A DNA stretch of 59,965 nt, taken from the NCBI GenBank assembly GCA_902491765.1, contig CABUIY010000012.1:1-59965 (forward strand). The letters are read 5' to 3'. The notes under the pieces were generated by a model. That model made no database searches. It was not told the DNA's origin and saw only the letters and a list, made by a program, of their open reading frames with translations. This DNA is from an uncultured Collinsella sp. (GTDB lineage Bacteria > Actinomycetota > Coriobacteriia > Coriobacteriales > Coriobacteriaceae). The position numbers and the translations under genes are program-made. Below are positions 39,886 to 49,244 of the stretch, one piece after another; positions within the stretch are counted from its first letter, which is position 1, and each line of letters begins with the position of its first letter.

Positions 39886-41229
39886 CTACTCGGCGAGAGC
39901 CTCCTGCTTGGCGATTGCCTTCTCGGAAATCTTCATAAAGGGCAGGTAGACGGCCATGCCAATGACAATCTCGAGAGCCTGCCACACGCCGGCGCGCCAG
40001 TCAAAGCCCGTAGCGAGCAGGGCATTGATGACGGGAGGCATGGTCCAGGGCACCTGGGCGATGCAGGGGCTGATGATGCCTGCGCAGGTAAGGCCATAGG
40101 TGATGCCGATGAACAGGTCGGGAAGAAGAACAAACGGGATCATGAGCGGCAGGTTGTACACGATGGGGTAACCGTAGATAACCGGCTCGTTGATGTTGAA
40201 CAGACCAGGCAGGATAGCCATCTTGGAAACGGTCTCGGAAGCCTTGTTCTTGGAGAACAGGAGCGTGTCGAGCAGAAGCATGAGGGTGCAGCCCGAGCCG
40301 CCGATGAGGGCGAAGCTGTTAACGATCTGCATGTTCATGTAGTGATCGGGCTGGATGGTGCCACCGGCGGCAAAGGTAGCCATGTTGTCGACGATGAGCA
40401 TGGTCAGGATCGGCTCGACGGTAGCGCCAGAGATGGTGGACTGGTGAATACCGACGCAGAACAGCAGGTTGGCAAGGGTGTAGATGAGGATAACAGCCCA
40501 CGGACCGGCGTTCATGATGTTCTTGAGCGGGTTGGAGATGCACGTGGAGATGATGGCGCACAGATCGGTGCCGGCGCACACGGCGAGCAGGGCTGCGGCA
40601 AGAGCGAAGATCGCGAGGTTGAGCAGCATCGGGATCATGACGTTGAAGGAGTTGGAGACCGCGGGAGGCACGCCCTCGCCCAGCTTAACCTTGAGCTTCT
40701 CGACGCCAGAGATCTTGATGAAGAGCGAGACGGAGAGCAGAGCGATGATAATGGCCGAGAACAGACCGTTAGTGCCGGTGTTGGCAGTCGAAAGGGCGCC
40801 CGTAACCTCGGCGGAGGTGATCTTGTCGGTGAGCAGCGGGCTCGTGGCGGCAAGCGAGGCGGTAATCTGCTGCGGCATCATGATGACGAAGGCAGAGATG
40901 GCGACGACCACGCAAGCGAGCGGGTTATCGAAACGCTTGTTCTTGGCGAGGCTGTAGCCAATCAATCCGGCCAAGATAATGGCAGAGACGTTGAGGGTGC
41001 CCAGCGTAATTGCCGAGCCCCACGTCTGAAGGTTGGCAAGGCCCGCCGCATCGAGCGGGAACAGAGGGAACACGACGTTGTTAATAAGAACCGCGATACC
41101 CGCAAGGATATAGAGCGGCGTGATGGTCGCGAAGGCGTCTCGCAGGGAACGCAGGTGAACCTGGTTTCCCACCTTCGCAGAGACCTCGGCAAACTTGTCG
41201 AGGAAGCTCTTTCCGTTGTCACTGGCCAT
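39886..41229 (-). CDS. PTS lactose/cellobiose-class IIC permease
   Basis: A 447-residue integral membrane protein of the Lac-family IIC type. The early segment is HLRSLRDAFATITPLYILAGI, and the substrate segments GIHQSTISGATVEP and LFNINEPVIYGYPIVYNLPLMIPF (with the N-I-N-E-P motif) are present. It imports and phosphorylates a beta-glucoside or cellobiose-like sugar together with IIB and IIA. The GH1 enzyme immediately upstream suits such a product. The ATG follows TTAGGAGCAATC. Length is standard. Confidence 0.94.
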   Translation of the reverse strand: MASDNGKSFLDKFAEVSAKVGNQVHLRSLRDAFATITPLYILAGIAVLINNVVFPLFPLDAAGLANLQTWGSAITLGTLNVSAIILAGLIGYSLAKNKRFDNPLACVVVAISAFVIMMPQQITASLAATSPLLTDKITSAEVTGALSTANTGTNGLFSAIIIALLSVSLFIKISGVEKLKVKLGEGVPPAVSNSFNVMIPMLLNLAIFALAAALLAVCAGTDLCAIISTCISNPLKNIMNAGPWAVILIYTLANLLFCVGIHQSTISGATVEPILTMLIVDNMATFAAGGTIQPDHYMNMQIVNSFALIGGSGCTLMLLLDTLLFSKNKASETVSKMAILPGLFNINEPVIYGYPIVYNLPLMIPFVLLPDLFIGITYGLTCAGIISPCIAQVPWTMPPVINALLATGFDWRAGVWQALEIVIGMAVYLPFMKISEKAIAKQEALAE

Positions 41230-41349
41230 GATTGCTCCTAACTTTCAAATCCGGCCTTTTCCTATGCGCACGGTGGTCTGTCGCCCTCTGCCACCAGATG
41301 TGCCATGTGTTGCGCGCGGCGGCGCGCGGTCTGGGCGTTCGCCCGGTCG

Positions 41350-42753
41350 CTAATCAACCACGTGGGTCGTGGCGACCTGTTTGAGCCAGGCCGCCGACTT
41401 CTTAAGACGGCGCTTGTAGCCATCCATCAGATCGACCTCGACAAAGCCATAGCGATTCTTAAAGGCATTGGCCCAAGACCAGTTATCGATGACGGCCCAA
41501 TAATGGTATCCGCGACACTTGGCGCCCTCGGCGATTGCCTTGGCAACCCACTCCAGGTGCTGGCGTACAAAGTCGACGCGGTAGTCGTCCTGGATGGTTC
41601 CTTCGGCGTCACGGTTCTTGTATTCGTCCATGATGCCAATGCCGTTCTCGGAAACGAACCACTCAAGATCGGGGTAGTTCTTGGCGCAGTCCATGCCAAA
41701 GTCGTAGAGGCCCTGCGGGTAGATCTCCCAGCCGCGGCTCTCGTTCATAACGGCGTCGGGCCACACGTACTCGTCGGCAAAGTGCGGCAGGCCGTACTGG
41801 TCGACCTTGCTCGCCGGCGCCTGAACACGCGTGGGGTGGTAGTAGTTGCAGCCGAGCCAGTCGACAACACCCTGCTTGAGAATCTCTTGGTCGCCGGCAC
41901 GGAACGGGAGCTTAACGCCGCCCTCGGCCAGGCTGTCGAGCACGTCGGCGGGAAGCTCGCCCTTGGTAATAAGGTCGAGCCACCAGCGATTGTTGATGCC
42001 GCTGGTCATACGCACGGCCTCGAGGTCTGCCTCGCTGGGGTTCTGTTTGGTGTAGACCGGGGTAAAGCAGTTGATCATGCCGATCTTGGCATCGGCGCGA
42101 ATAGCGCCCTCGTCATAGGCGCGACGATAGTTGGCCACGGCCAGCGCGTGTGCCAGCGAGATGTGATACTGCACGGTGCGAGCGCGGTTGAAGTCGTGGA
42201 GTTGCGGGAACCACACGCCCTCTTGATAGCGCTGCTCGGGCTCGACGATGGGCTCGTTAAAGGTGAACCAGTACTTAATCTCCTGGCCAAACTCGTGGAA
42301 GGCGACGTCGGCGTAATGCGCGTAAGCCTCGACGACCTCACGGCTCTCCCAGCCGCCACGGTTAAAGAGATAGGTGGGCATGTCAAAGTGGTACAGGTTG
42401 ACGAACGGCTCCAGACCAGCCTCGCGAGAGGCGCGGAACAGCTCGTGATACCACGCAGCGCCCTCCTCATTAAGGTTGCCGTCGGCATCGAGCAGACGGC
42501 TCCACTGAATGGAAGTGCGATAGGTATCCAGGCCCAAGTCCTTCAAAATGCGAAAGTCTTCCTGGTACTTGGCCATAAAGTCATTGCCGGCATAAGAGCC
42601 AACGCAGTTGTAGAACGAACCCAGATCCTGGATGGACCAGGTGTCCCACAGGTTCTCGAGCTTGCCGCCTTGGTTCCACTGACCCTCAGTCTGCGGGCCG
42701 GACATAGCAGCGCCAAAGAAGAAGTCGTTGGGCAGCTGATACTGTGCCATCAA
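41350..42753 (-). CDS. GH1 6-phospho-beta-glucosidase
   Basis: A 467-residue glycoside hydrolase family 1 enzyme. The acid/base Glu is in YWFTFNEPIVEPE, the nucleophile Glu in WFVSENGIGIMDE, and the family start is FFFGAAMSGPQTEGQW. The C-terminal KNRYGFVEVDLMDGYKRRLKKSAAWLK has the basic residues seen in phospho-specific members. Together with the PTS genes this makes 6-phospho-beta-glucoside the likely substrate. It is the first gene of the operon, read away from the GntR regulator. The specific aglycone cannot be predicted. Confidence 0.92.
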   Translation of the reverse strand: MMAQYQLPNDFFFGAAMSGPQTEGQWNQGGKLENLWDTWSIQDLGSFYNCVGSYAGNDFMAKYQEDFRILKDLGLDTYRTSIQWSRLLDADGNLNEEGAAWYHELFRASREAGLEPFVNLYHFDMPTYLFNRGGWESREVVEAYAHYADVAFHEFGQEIKYWFTFNEPIVEPEQRYQEGVWFPQLHDFNRARTVQYHISLAHALAVANYRRAYDEGAIRADAKIGMINCFTPVYTKQNPSEADLEAVRMTSGINNRWWLDLITKGELPADVLDSLAEGGVKLPFRAGDQEILKQGVVDWLGCNYYHPTRVQAPASKVDQYGLPHFADEYVWPDAVMNESRGWEIYPQGLYDFGMDCAKNYPDLEWFVSENGIGIMDEYKNRDAEGTIQDDYRVDFVRQHLEWVAKAIAEGAKCRGYHYWAVIDNWSWANAFKNRYGFVEVDLMDGYKRRLKKSAAWLKQVATTHVVD

Positions 42754-42789
42754 AGTCCTCGCTTTCGTGTTCTAGAGCTTCCGGTTGGA

Positions 42790-42869
42790 GACGGGTTTGC
42801 TTTGACAGGTTATCCGGCGCGGGCGCGCACCGGTCATACCGATATCCAACCTGCCAAAACAAAACCGTC
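42790..42869. repeat. Imperfect 22-bp palindrome, GACGGTTTTG type
   Basis: The arm at 42790-42811 (GACGGGTTTGCTTTGACAGG...) pairs with 42848-42869 with three mismatches. The left arm is related to the single arm near 38.91 kb. The loop is 36 nt. It lies upstream of the GH1 gene, between its start and the AT-rich promoter region. Confidence 0.7.
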
Positions 42870-42982
42870 CCCAAACAGTCAATCCTGTTCTGCGGTAGGA
42901 TTCCGTTTGTTGCTTAAACTATAGCGCTCTAATTTTAAAAGTAAAGCGTCTTTTTCTTTTTTCTTTCTCGAACTTCTTAGAT

Positions 42983-43024
42983 AAAAGTAATATGGGTGCC
43001 CTGTTGAGGGTTATACTTACTTTT
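42983..43024. promoter_or_regulatory. Candidate operator between GH1 operon and its GntR gene
   Basis: AAAAGTAA (42983-42990) and TTACTTTT (43017-43024) form an inverted repeat within the AT-rich divergent intergenic region, and a further AAAAGTAAAG lies near 42937. This is a plausible binding site for the GntR regulator encoded next. No clear -35/-10 pair was assigned. Confidence 0.45.
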
Positions 43025-43053
43025 GTATTCATATAAGTCGGAAAGGAGGTTCC

Positions 43054-43773
43054 ATGATTCCCAAATACGAGGCGATAGCTGCAGATATTCGTCGAAGTAT
43101 TGAGGATGGCGCTCTTAAACCGGGCGACAAGCTTCCCACCGTCGTTGAGTTCTGCGAGCTCTATAGCGTTTCAAAAATCACCGTCAAACGAGCTATTGAA
43201 CAAATCACCGAGGAAGGTCTTATTACCAGCCGACGCGGATCGGGTACCTACGTTAAGGACACGGCGGGGCTTCCCGGCCAGGCGTTTTTCCAGGGCAAAA
43301 ACGACCGTGCCCAAGGCTTTTCATATGAGCACCGCGGGGAGAAGGTGACCTCGGTGGTCTACGATTTCTCGATCGTTAATCCACCAGCGGACATCGCAGC
43401 CCAGCTGGGAATTGCCGAGGATGACTTTGCCTATCACGTCGTGCGCGTGCGTCAGGCCGATGAGAAGCCCATCGTTATCGAGTACACCTACATGCCCCTC
43501 GAGCTGATTCCAGGCCTTAAAAAGAAGGACCTGTACGGATCGGTCTACCGCTTCATCCGCGAGCAATGTGGGCTGAAGATTTCGAGCTTCCACCGTACCA
43601 TTCGCGCCGTGGCAGCAACCGAGGAAGAAGCCGAGCGTCTGGACACCAAACCTGGCTCTCCCCTGCTCGAACTCACCCAGATTGGCTTTTTGGACAGCGG
43701 CGCCGCCTTTGAGTATTCGGTCTCGCGCAACGTTGGCGACCGCTTTGAGTTGCACAACGTAACGTTGGCATAG
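43054..43773 (+). CDS. GntR-family (HutC/UTRA) regulator of the beta-glucoside operon
   Basis: A 239-residue regulator. The winged-helix DNA-binding domain covers about residues 1-70 (PTVVEFCELYSVSKITVKRAI, then the wing RRGSGTYVKD), and a UTRA effector domain follows (about 95-235). It is divergent from the GH1-PTS operon with AAAGTAA-type inverted repeats between them, so it most likely regulates that operon in response to a phospho-sugar. The ATG follows GGAAAGGAGGTTCC, an excellent ribosome-binding site. Length is normal. Confidence 0.92.
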   Translation: MIPKYEAIAADIRRSIEDGALKPGDKLPTVVEFCELYSVSKITVKRAIEQITEEGLITSRRGSGTYVKDTAGLPGQAFFQGKNDRAQGFSYEHRGEKVTSVVYDFSIVNPPADIAAQLGIAEDDFAYHVVRVRQADEKPIVIEYTYMPLELIPGLKKKDLYGSVYRFIREQCGLKISSFHRTIRAVAATEEEAERLDTKPGSPLLELTQIGFLDSGAAFEYSVSRNVGDRFELHNVTLA

Positions 43774-43847
43774 GTTTTTGTAGTCACGCGGGCGCTCGTT
43801 TTGAGCTGTTTTGTGCAACGCCCGCGCAACATAATGGGGGTATGAAT

Positions 43848-44780
43848 ATGTCCGATTTGATTAAACTGACGCCGATCTTCCACGAGAAGATCTGGGGTGG
43901 CCGCCAGCTCGAAACCGTATTTGGTTACGACATTCCCGAAGGTCCCATCGGTGAGTGCTGGGCCATCTCGGCCCATCCCAACGGTGACTGCCAGATTGCG
44001 GAGGGCCCGTATGCCGGCCACACGCTTTCATGGCTGTGGGCCGAGCGCCGCGAGCTCTTTGGCAATTGCGAGGGCAAGGAGTTCCCGCTGCTCATTAAGA
44101 TTCTGGATGCCAAGGACGACCTTTCGATCCAGATTCATCCCAACGACGAGTACGCCGCCGAGCACGAGAACGGCAGCCTGGGCAAAACCGAGTGCTGGTA
44201 TGTACTGGACTGCGAGCCCGGTGCCACGATCATCGTCGGCCAGCGCGCCAAGGACCGCGTCGAGGCCGCACAGATGATCGAGGAAGGCCGTTGGGACGAC
44301 ATGCTCAACGTGCTGCCGATCCACAAGGGCGACTTTTTCCAGATTGATTCCGGTACCGTGCACGCCATCAAGACCGGCACGCTCATTTTGGAGACGCAGC
44401 AGTCGAGCGACGTGACGTATCGCCTGTACGACTACGACCGCCCCGGCACCGATGGCAAACTGCGTCCGCTGCACATTGAGCAGAGCCTGGATTGCATCAA
44501 CTTTAACGCGCAGGCACCAACCGACGGCACCGTAACCGCGCCCGAGGTGGATGGCGTAACCGAGCTCGAGTCCAACCCCTGTTACACCGTCGATCGCGTG
44601 CGCGTCAACGGCAGCAAGACCCTCGACCAGCGCTGGCCCTTCATGTGCCTGTCGGTCATCGACGGCGAAGGCACCATCTGCGGCGACCCCGTCCACAAGG
44701 GAAGCCACCTGCTGGCTCCGAGCACCGTGGACAAGATTGAGCTCGAGGGCAATATGGAACTGATTATCAGCCACCTCTAG
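43848..44780 (+). CDS. manA: Mannose-6-phosphate isomerase, type I
   Basis: A 310-residue zinc cupin converting mannose-6-P and fructose-6-P. It opens LIKLTPIFHEKIWGG, with zinc ligands in LSIQIHPNDEYA (Gln, His), KTECWYVL (Glu) and IDSGTVHAIKTG (His). This is the short Firmicutes/actinobacterial form. Two in-frame ATG codons occur six nt apart; the second (43848) has GGGGG at a proper distance. It follows the GntR gene by 74 nt but has its own strong terminator. Confidence 0.93.
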   Translation: MSDLIKLTPIFHEKIWGGRQLETVFGYDIPEGPIGECWAISAHPNGDCQIAEGPYAGHTLSWLWAERRELFGNCEGKEFPLLIKILDAKDDLSIQIHPNDEYAAEHENGSLGKTECWYVLDCEPGATIIVGQRAKDRVEAAQMIEEGRWDDMLNVLPIHKGDFFQIDSGTVHAIKTGTLILETQQSSDVTYRLYDYDRPGTDGKLRPLHIEQSLDCINFNAQAPTDGTVTAPEVDGVTELESNPCYTVDRVRVNGSKTLDQRWPFMCLSVIDGEGTICGDPVHKGSHLLAPSTVDKIELEGNMELIISHL

Positions 44781-44801
44781 ATCGCAACAACAACCCAAAC
44801 G

Positions 44802-44850
44802 CAACAAGGGGCTCCCCCGTTCATCAACGGAGGAGCCCCTTGTTGTATCT
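44802..44850 (+). terminator. Terminator of manA
   Basis: CAACAAGGGGCTCC (44802-44815) pairs with GGAGCCCCTTGTTG (44832-44845), with CCGT/ACGG inside the loop; TATCTAT follows. Confidence 0.85.
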
Positions 44851-44938
44851 ATCCATCAGCCCACCCGGCTCTCCAGATCAAAAAGCGAACGAGCAAAGCG
44901 ATGTTCGTAGGCTGAGTGTCGTAACGTCACAAGGAAGA

Positions 44939-45053
44939 GGGCGCGCTGGGGGCTTTGGTCGATCGCGAGTTCCGCACGAGCCGGAGAGCACTTAATGTGC
45001 TCTCCGCGCGAGCAGGACTGTCCGAGCAGGCGACCAAAGCCCCCGGCGCGCCC
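44939..45053. other. 115-nt two-part hairpin locus A
   Basis: The outer 23-bp stem pairs 44939-44961 (GGGCGCGCTGGGGGCTTTGG...) with 45031-45053, with one mismatch. Inside is a second perfect hairpin GGAGAGCAC-TTAAT-GTGCTCTCC (44983-45005). No ORF, promoter or T-tract was assigned. It ends 14 bp from the pcrA stop codon. It could be a small structured RNA or a DNA cruciform element. Confidence 0.65.
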
Positions 45054-45067
45054 GGTCAACCTCGCAG

Positions 45068-47971
45068 TTAGGCATTCAGCTTAACGATCGGCGCGAAGCC
45101 CTTCATCAGTTTTTTGGTCTGGCCGGTCTTTTCGAATTGAACCTCGATCATGTCTCCGGCGACCGAGATCACGGTACCCGTGCCAAAGGTCTTATGGCTC
45201 ACGGTATCGCCCGCAGCAAAGTCCTGCGATGCGCTGGCGCGATCGACCTTGCGCTCCACCGTCGGCGACACCTTAGATGACGGCTTTTTGGCTCGCGGCG
45301 CGCCCGAGCCAAAGGTCGAGGCACCACGGCCGGCGTCGGGCGAGACCCCGCGATGGCGCTCGGTCCCATAGCTGCTGCCGCCAAAGAAGTCGTCAAAGCT
45401 CGATCCGCCGCGCGAACCGGAACCGCCGGTCGAGCGCGTATGCGAGCCAAACACCTTGCCGCCATACATATCCGAGCCCATGCCCGAGCCAAAGGTACCG
45501 TGGCGGTCGCCGCGCTTCTCCCAGCCCGTGCCCTCAAAACCGGCAGAGCCGATACCGCTAAACTCGATATCCTCAAACGGAATCTCGTTGAGGAAGCGCG
45601 AGCGCGGGTTGGCAGAAGTCGAGCCGTAGGTGCGACGCGTGGCCGCATAGGTCAAGAACAGGCGCTTACGGGCACGCGTGATGGCGACGTAGGCCAGGCG
45701 ACGCTCCTCCTCGAGCTTACCCGGGTCATCGCTGCCGCCAAAGTCGTGCACGTGCGGGAAGATGCCCTCCTCCATGCCGGCCACGAACACCGCCGGGAAC
45801 TCCAGGCCCTTGGCGGAGTGGATGGTCATCATGGTAATGGCATGCGTCTCGCCGGCCAGGGAATCCAAGTCGGAGCGCAGGGCCAGCCACTCCATGAGTG
45901 CCGGCAGCGCCTTACAGGTGAGCGGACCGTAGGTGCGCTCAATCTCGTCGGCATGCACGGCACCCGCCGACATCTCCGTCGGCGCGGCATACGCGTTGCC
46001 CGCGATGGCGGCGGCCAGGGCATCCTGCGGCGAGAGCGCCGGGGCGGCTAGGCTATCGAGCGGATCGGAGCCCGCGGCATCACGCGCGCCAACGAGCGCC
46101 TCAAACGAAGACGCGGGCGCAGACGGGCCGGGCTCGGGCGCAGGTGCGCTCACCACGACGGGCTCGGGCTCGGCGCCGGCAGGCACGTCAGCAACACCGG
46201 CTGCGCGCAGCTCTTCCAAGCTCTCGAGCGTACCCTCGATATCCTCGTGCGTCTCCTCAAATTCGGCAGCGACACCCAGGAATTCCTGGATGTTCTCGGC
46301 ACGGCTCTCGGACTCCATGGTGCCCTCGGCGCGAAACGCCTGCAGCAGGCCCGTCTTATCGACGATCATCTCGACAACGTCCTTGAGCTCGCCGTCCATG
46401 CGACGACCCTCGCGCACCAGCGCCACAAAACTCGACAGACCGTTGCGCACCTTGGCGCTAAACATGCCCGTCTCGGCGCACGCGATCTCGCAGGCCTGGA
46501 AGAACGAACAACGGTTGTCGCGCGCCAGCTGCTCGATCTTTTGGATCGAGGTGGAGCCGATACCGCGGCGCGGCGTGTTGATGACGCGCTTGACGCTCAT
46601 CTCGTCGGCCGGGTTCACGATCATCTTAAGGTAGGCCATGACGTCGCGGATCTCGGCACGGTCGAAGAATCGCGTGCCGCCCACGATCTTGTAGGGCACG
46701 CCCGCGCGCAGGAACATATCTTCGAGAATACGCGACTGGGCGTTGGTGCGGTAGAACACGGCGATATCGTCGTAGCTCGTGCCTTTGGCATGCAGTTTTT
46801 CGATCTCGCCGGCAATCCAGCGGCCCTCGTCGCGCTCGTCGCTTGCCTGGAAGGCCTGAATCTTCTCGCCATCGCCCTCGGCCGTAAACAGACGCTTGTC
46901 CTTGCGCTGCGAGTTGTGGCGAACAACGGCATTAGCGGCGCTCAGGATGTGACCCGTGGAGCGATAGTTCTGCTCCAGCTTGACGGTCTTGCAGTTTTTA
47001 AAGTCCTTCTCAAAGTCCAGGATGTTGGTGATGTCGGCGCCACGCCAGCTATAAATGGACTGATCGTCGTCGCCCACGACCATGAGGTTTTGGTACTTGG
47101 CGGCCAGCAGGTTGGCGATCTCGTACTGGACGTGGTTGGTGTCCTGATACTCGTCGACGCTAATGTAGCGGAAGCGCTCCTGGTACTTGTCGAGCACCTC
47201 GGGGCGGGTGCGCAGCAACTCGAGCGTGCGCACGAGCAGATCGTCGAAGTCCATCGCGTTGGCGGCGCGCAGACGGCGTTCCAGCTCCAGATAGACCTGC
47301 GCGGCCTTTTTGTCGTTGGGGCTGTCGGCGGATTTGAGCATGTCCTCGGGGCCGATCATGGCGTTTTTAGCCGAGCTGATCTTGCTGCGGATCATGTTGA
47401 TGGGGAACTGCTTTTGCTCGATGCCGAGCGTCTGCATAATGTCGCGCACCATGCGCTTTGAGTCATCGTCATCGTAGATGGTGAACTGACCGGTGTAGCC
47501 CAGCAGGTCGGCGTCCTCACGCAGCATGCGCACGCACATGGCATGGAACGTGCACACCCACATGCCACGGGTGCCGCTGGGAATGAGTGCCGCCAGACGC
47601 TCACGCATCTCGGCCGCAGCCTTGTTGGTAAACGTGATGGCAAGGATCTGCCAGGGCTTAACGCCCAGGTCGCCGAGCATATGTGCGATTCGGAAGGTCA
47701 AGACGCGGGTCTTGCCCGAGCCGGCGCCGGCGAGCACCAGCAGCGGGCCCTCAGTGGTCAGGACCGCCTCGCGCTGGGCGGGATTCAGGCTGTCGATGTC
47801 GACGATCGGCTTGGCAGGCTTGGGTGCCGGCGCGGGAGCGTCGTAGATGTCGAGCGGAACGAGCTCGGGCTCCGGCGCAGCAGGGGCGGTGTATGCATCG
47901 AGCGGCACGGGTTCCGGCGCGGGCGGCACGGATACCGCGGCGTTCTTTTCCCAGGGCAAGGGCTGGGTCAT
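45068..47971 (-). CDS. pcrA: UvrD/PcrA-type DNA helicase
   Basis: A 967-residue superfamily 1 helicase from the ATG at 47971 (GGAGTCTCCC upstream). It has a Pro/Ala-rich N-terminal extension of about 55 residues with a repeated VPLD-Y-AP unit, then the P-loop LVLAGAGSGKTR (79-90), DEYQDTN (273-279), DDDQSIYSWRGA (301-312), QNYRS and MTIHSAKGLEFP. Residues about 575-688 are an Ala/Pro-rich insertion absent from typical PcrA. A Gly/Ser/Arg-rich stretch then leads to a C-terminal Tudor-like domain (DTVSHKTFGTGTVISV). It acts in repair and removal of blocks from DNA. Confidence 0.94.
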   Translation of the reverse strand: MTQPLPWEKNAAVSVPPAPEPVPLDAYTAPAAPEPELVPLDIYDAPAPAPKPAKPIVDIDSLNPAQREAVLTTEGPLLVLAGAGSGKTRVLTFRIAHMLGDLGVKPWQILAITFTNKAAAEMRERLAALIPSGTRGMWVCTFHAMCVRMLREDADLLGYTGQFTIYDDDDSKRMVRDIMQTLGIEQKQFPINMIRSKISSAKNAMIGPEDMLKSADSPNDKKAAQVYLELERRLRAANAMDFDDLLVRTLELLRTRPEVLDKYQERFRYISVDEYQDTNHVQYEIANLLAAKYQNLMVVGDDDQSIYSWRGADITNILDFEKDFKNCKTVKLEQNYRSTGHILSAANAVVRHNSQRKDKRLFTAEGDGEKIQAFQASDERDEGRWIAGEIEKLHAKGTSYDDIAVFYRTNAQSRILEDMFLRAGVPYKIVGGTRFFDRAEIRDVMAYLKMIVNPADEMSVKRVINTPRRGIGSTSIQKIEQLARDNRCSFFQACEIACAETGMFSAKVRNGLSSFVALVREGRRMDGELKDVVEMIVDKTGLLQAFRAEGTMESESRAENIQEFLGVAAEFEETHEDIEGTLESLEELRAAGVADVPAGAEPEPVVVSAPAPEPGPSAPASSFEALVGARDAAGSDPLDSLAAPALSPQDALAAAIAGNAYAAPTEMSAGAVHADEIERTYGPLTCKALPALMEWLALRSDLDSLAGETHAITMMTIHSAKGLEFPAVFVAGMEEGIFPHVHDFGGSDDPGKLEEERRLAYVAITRARKRLFLTYAATRRTYGSTSANPRSRFLNEIPFEDIEFSGIGSAGFEGTGWEKRGDRHGTFGSGMGSDMYGGKVFGSHTRSTGGSGSRGGSSFDDFFGGSSYGTERHRGVSPDAGRGASTFGSGAPRAKKPSSKVSPTVERKVDRASASQDFAAGDTVSHKTFGTGTVISVAGDMIEVQFEKTGQTKKLMKGFAPIVKLNA

Positions 47972-48177
47972 GGGAGACTCCTCATCTGACGGACGGCGCG
48001 CCTGCGGGCGGCGCCATAGTTTGAGCCGTACCAGTATACCGAGCCGCGCGGACACCGACGCAAATCACACCACGACTCCGTGCGTCACCGTCAGGCCCAC
48101 CCCATTGCGCCAATCACAGAGCCAGCGATGTCACGGCAGCAGCAGCGAGCGACGGTCAGGGCGAACAAATTGGCATG

Positions 48178-48220
48178 AAAAGGAGGCGGCATAGACCTTT
48201 TGGTCATGCCACCCCCTTTG
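48178..48220 (-). terminator. Terminator of uppP
   Basis: GGCATAGACC-TTTT-GGTCATGCC extended by AAAGGAGG/CCCCCTTT; on the minus strand CCTTTTC follows. It lies 44 nt after the uppP stop. Confidence 0.75.
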
Positions 48221-48263
48221 AATGACAAGTTGTCGCCCTGGCCGCCGCGCAGCGTCGACTAAG

Positions 48264-49244
48264 TTAGAGGCCGAGCATCGGCTCCAAGACGAAGAAGTAC
48301 GCAAGCACCACGATGCCCAGAATGATGCGGTAGACGCCGAAGCACTTGAAGTCGTGACGGCGGACGAAGCCCATAAGCCACTTGATAGCGATGAGCGAAA
48401 CCACAAAGGCCACAACGCAGCCCACGCCCAGGATGGCGACCTCGTTGGCACCGAACGTACCGCCCTTGATGAAATACTTGACGAGCTTGAGCGCACTCGC
48501 GCCAAACATGACAGGAATGGCCAGGAAGAACGTAAACTTGGACGCCACCGAACGCGTGCAGCCCAAAAGCAGGCCGCCGATGATGGTGGAACCGGAGCGC
48601 GACGTGCCCGGCACCAGCGAGAGGATCTGGAAGCAGCCAATGCCCAGTGCAGTCTTCCAGCTCAGGTCCTCGAGCGTGGCGATGGAGCCAAAGTCCAGAT
48701 TCTCGTCATCGTCCTCATCCTCAGCGGTAGCCGCGGCGGGCGCCGCAAAGTGCGCACCGGCGGGACGTCCACCCGACACCACAGCACGCGAACCAAACGA
48801 ACCGGCAACGGCCATTTCCTCGCGCTTGCTCGCGCGCCAGTTCTCGATCACGATAAACAACACGCCGTACACAATGAGCGCCAGCGCCACGACGGGAGCA
48901 TTGTAGAAATGCTCCTCCATCCAGTCGTTGAGCGGCAGACCGATCGCCGCCGCAGGAATGCAGCCGAGCACAATCTTGCCCCACAGCACCCAGGTGTCGC
49001 GACGGCCCTCCTTGCCCTTGCTGGGCGAGAACGGATTGAGCTCATGGAAGAACAGCACGCAGACGGCCAGAATGGCGCCGAGCTGAATCACGACCAGGAA
49101 CATATTCCAGAACGTCTCGCTCACGTTCATCTTGACGAACTCGTCCACCAAGATCATGTGACCGGTCGACGAAACAGGCAGCCATTCGGTGATGCCCTCG
49201 ACCAGGCCCATGAAGGCAGATTTTAGAAGCTCGATGATATCCAA
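48264..49244 (-). CDS. uppP: Undecaprenyl-diphosphatase UppP (BacA) with inserted loop
   Basis: About 326 residues from a TTG at 49244, preceded by GAGGGGGG; there is no ATG at the family N-terminus. It has LLKSAFMGLVEGITEWLPVSSTGH (7-29) and VPGTSRSGST (211-220), the two active-site motifs, plus the expected helices. It recycles the undecaprenyl carrier for cell-wall synthesis and confers bacitracin tolerance. Residues about 142-190 are an Ala/Gly-rich then Asp/Glu-rich insertion not found in the usual 265-275-residue enzyme. A BceRS-like two-component system is encoded 0.9 kb away. Confidence 0.92.
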   Translation of the reverse strand: MDIIELLKSAFMGLVEGITEWLPVSSTGHMILVDEFVKMNVSETFWNMFLVVIQLGAILAVCVLFFHELNPFSPSKGKEGRRDTWVLWGKIVLGCIPAAAIGLPLNDWMEEHFYNAPVVALALIVYGVLFIVIENWRASKREEMAVAGSFGSRAVVSGGRPAGAHFAAPAAATAEDEDDDENLDFGSIATLEDLSWKTALGIGCFQILSLVPGTSRSGSTIIGGLLLGCTRSVASKFTFFLAIPVMFGASALKLVKYFIKGGTFGANEVAILGVGCVVAFVVSLIAIKWLMGFVRRHDFKCFGVYRIILGIVVLAYFFVLEPMLGL

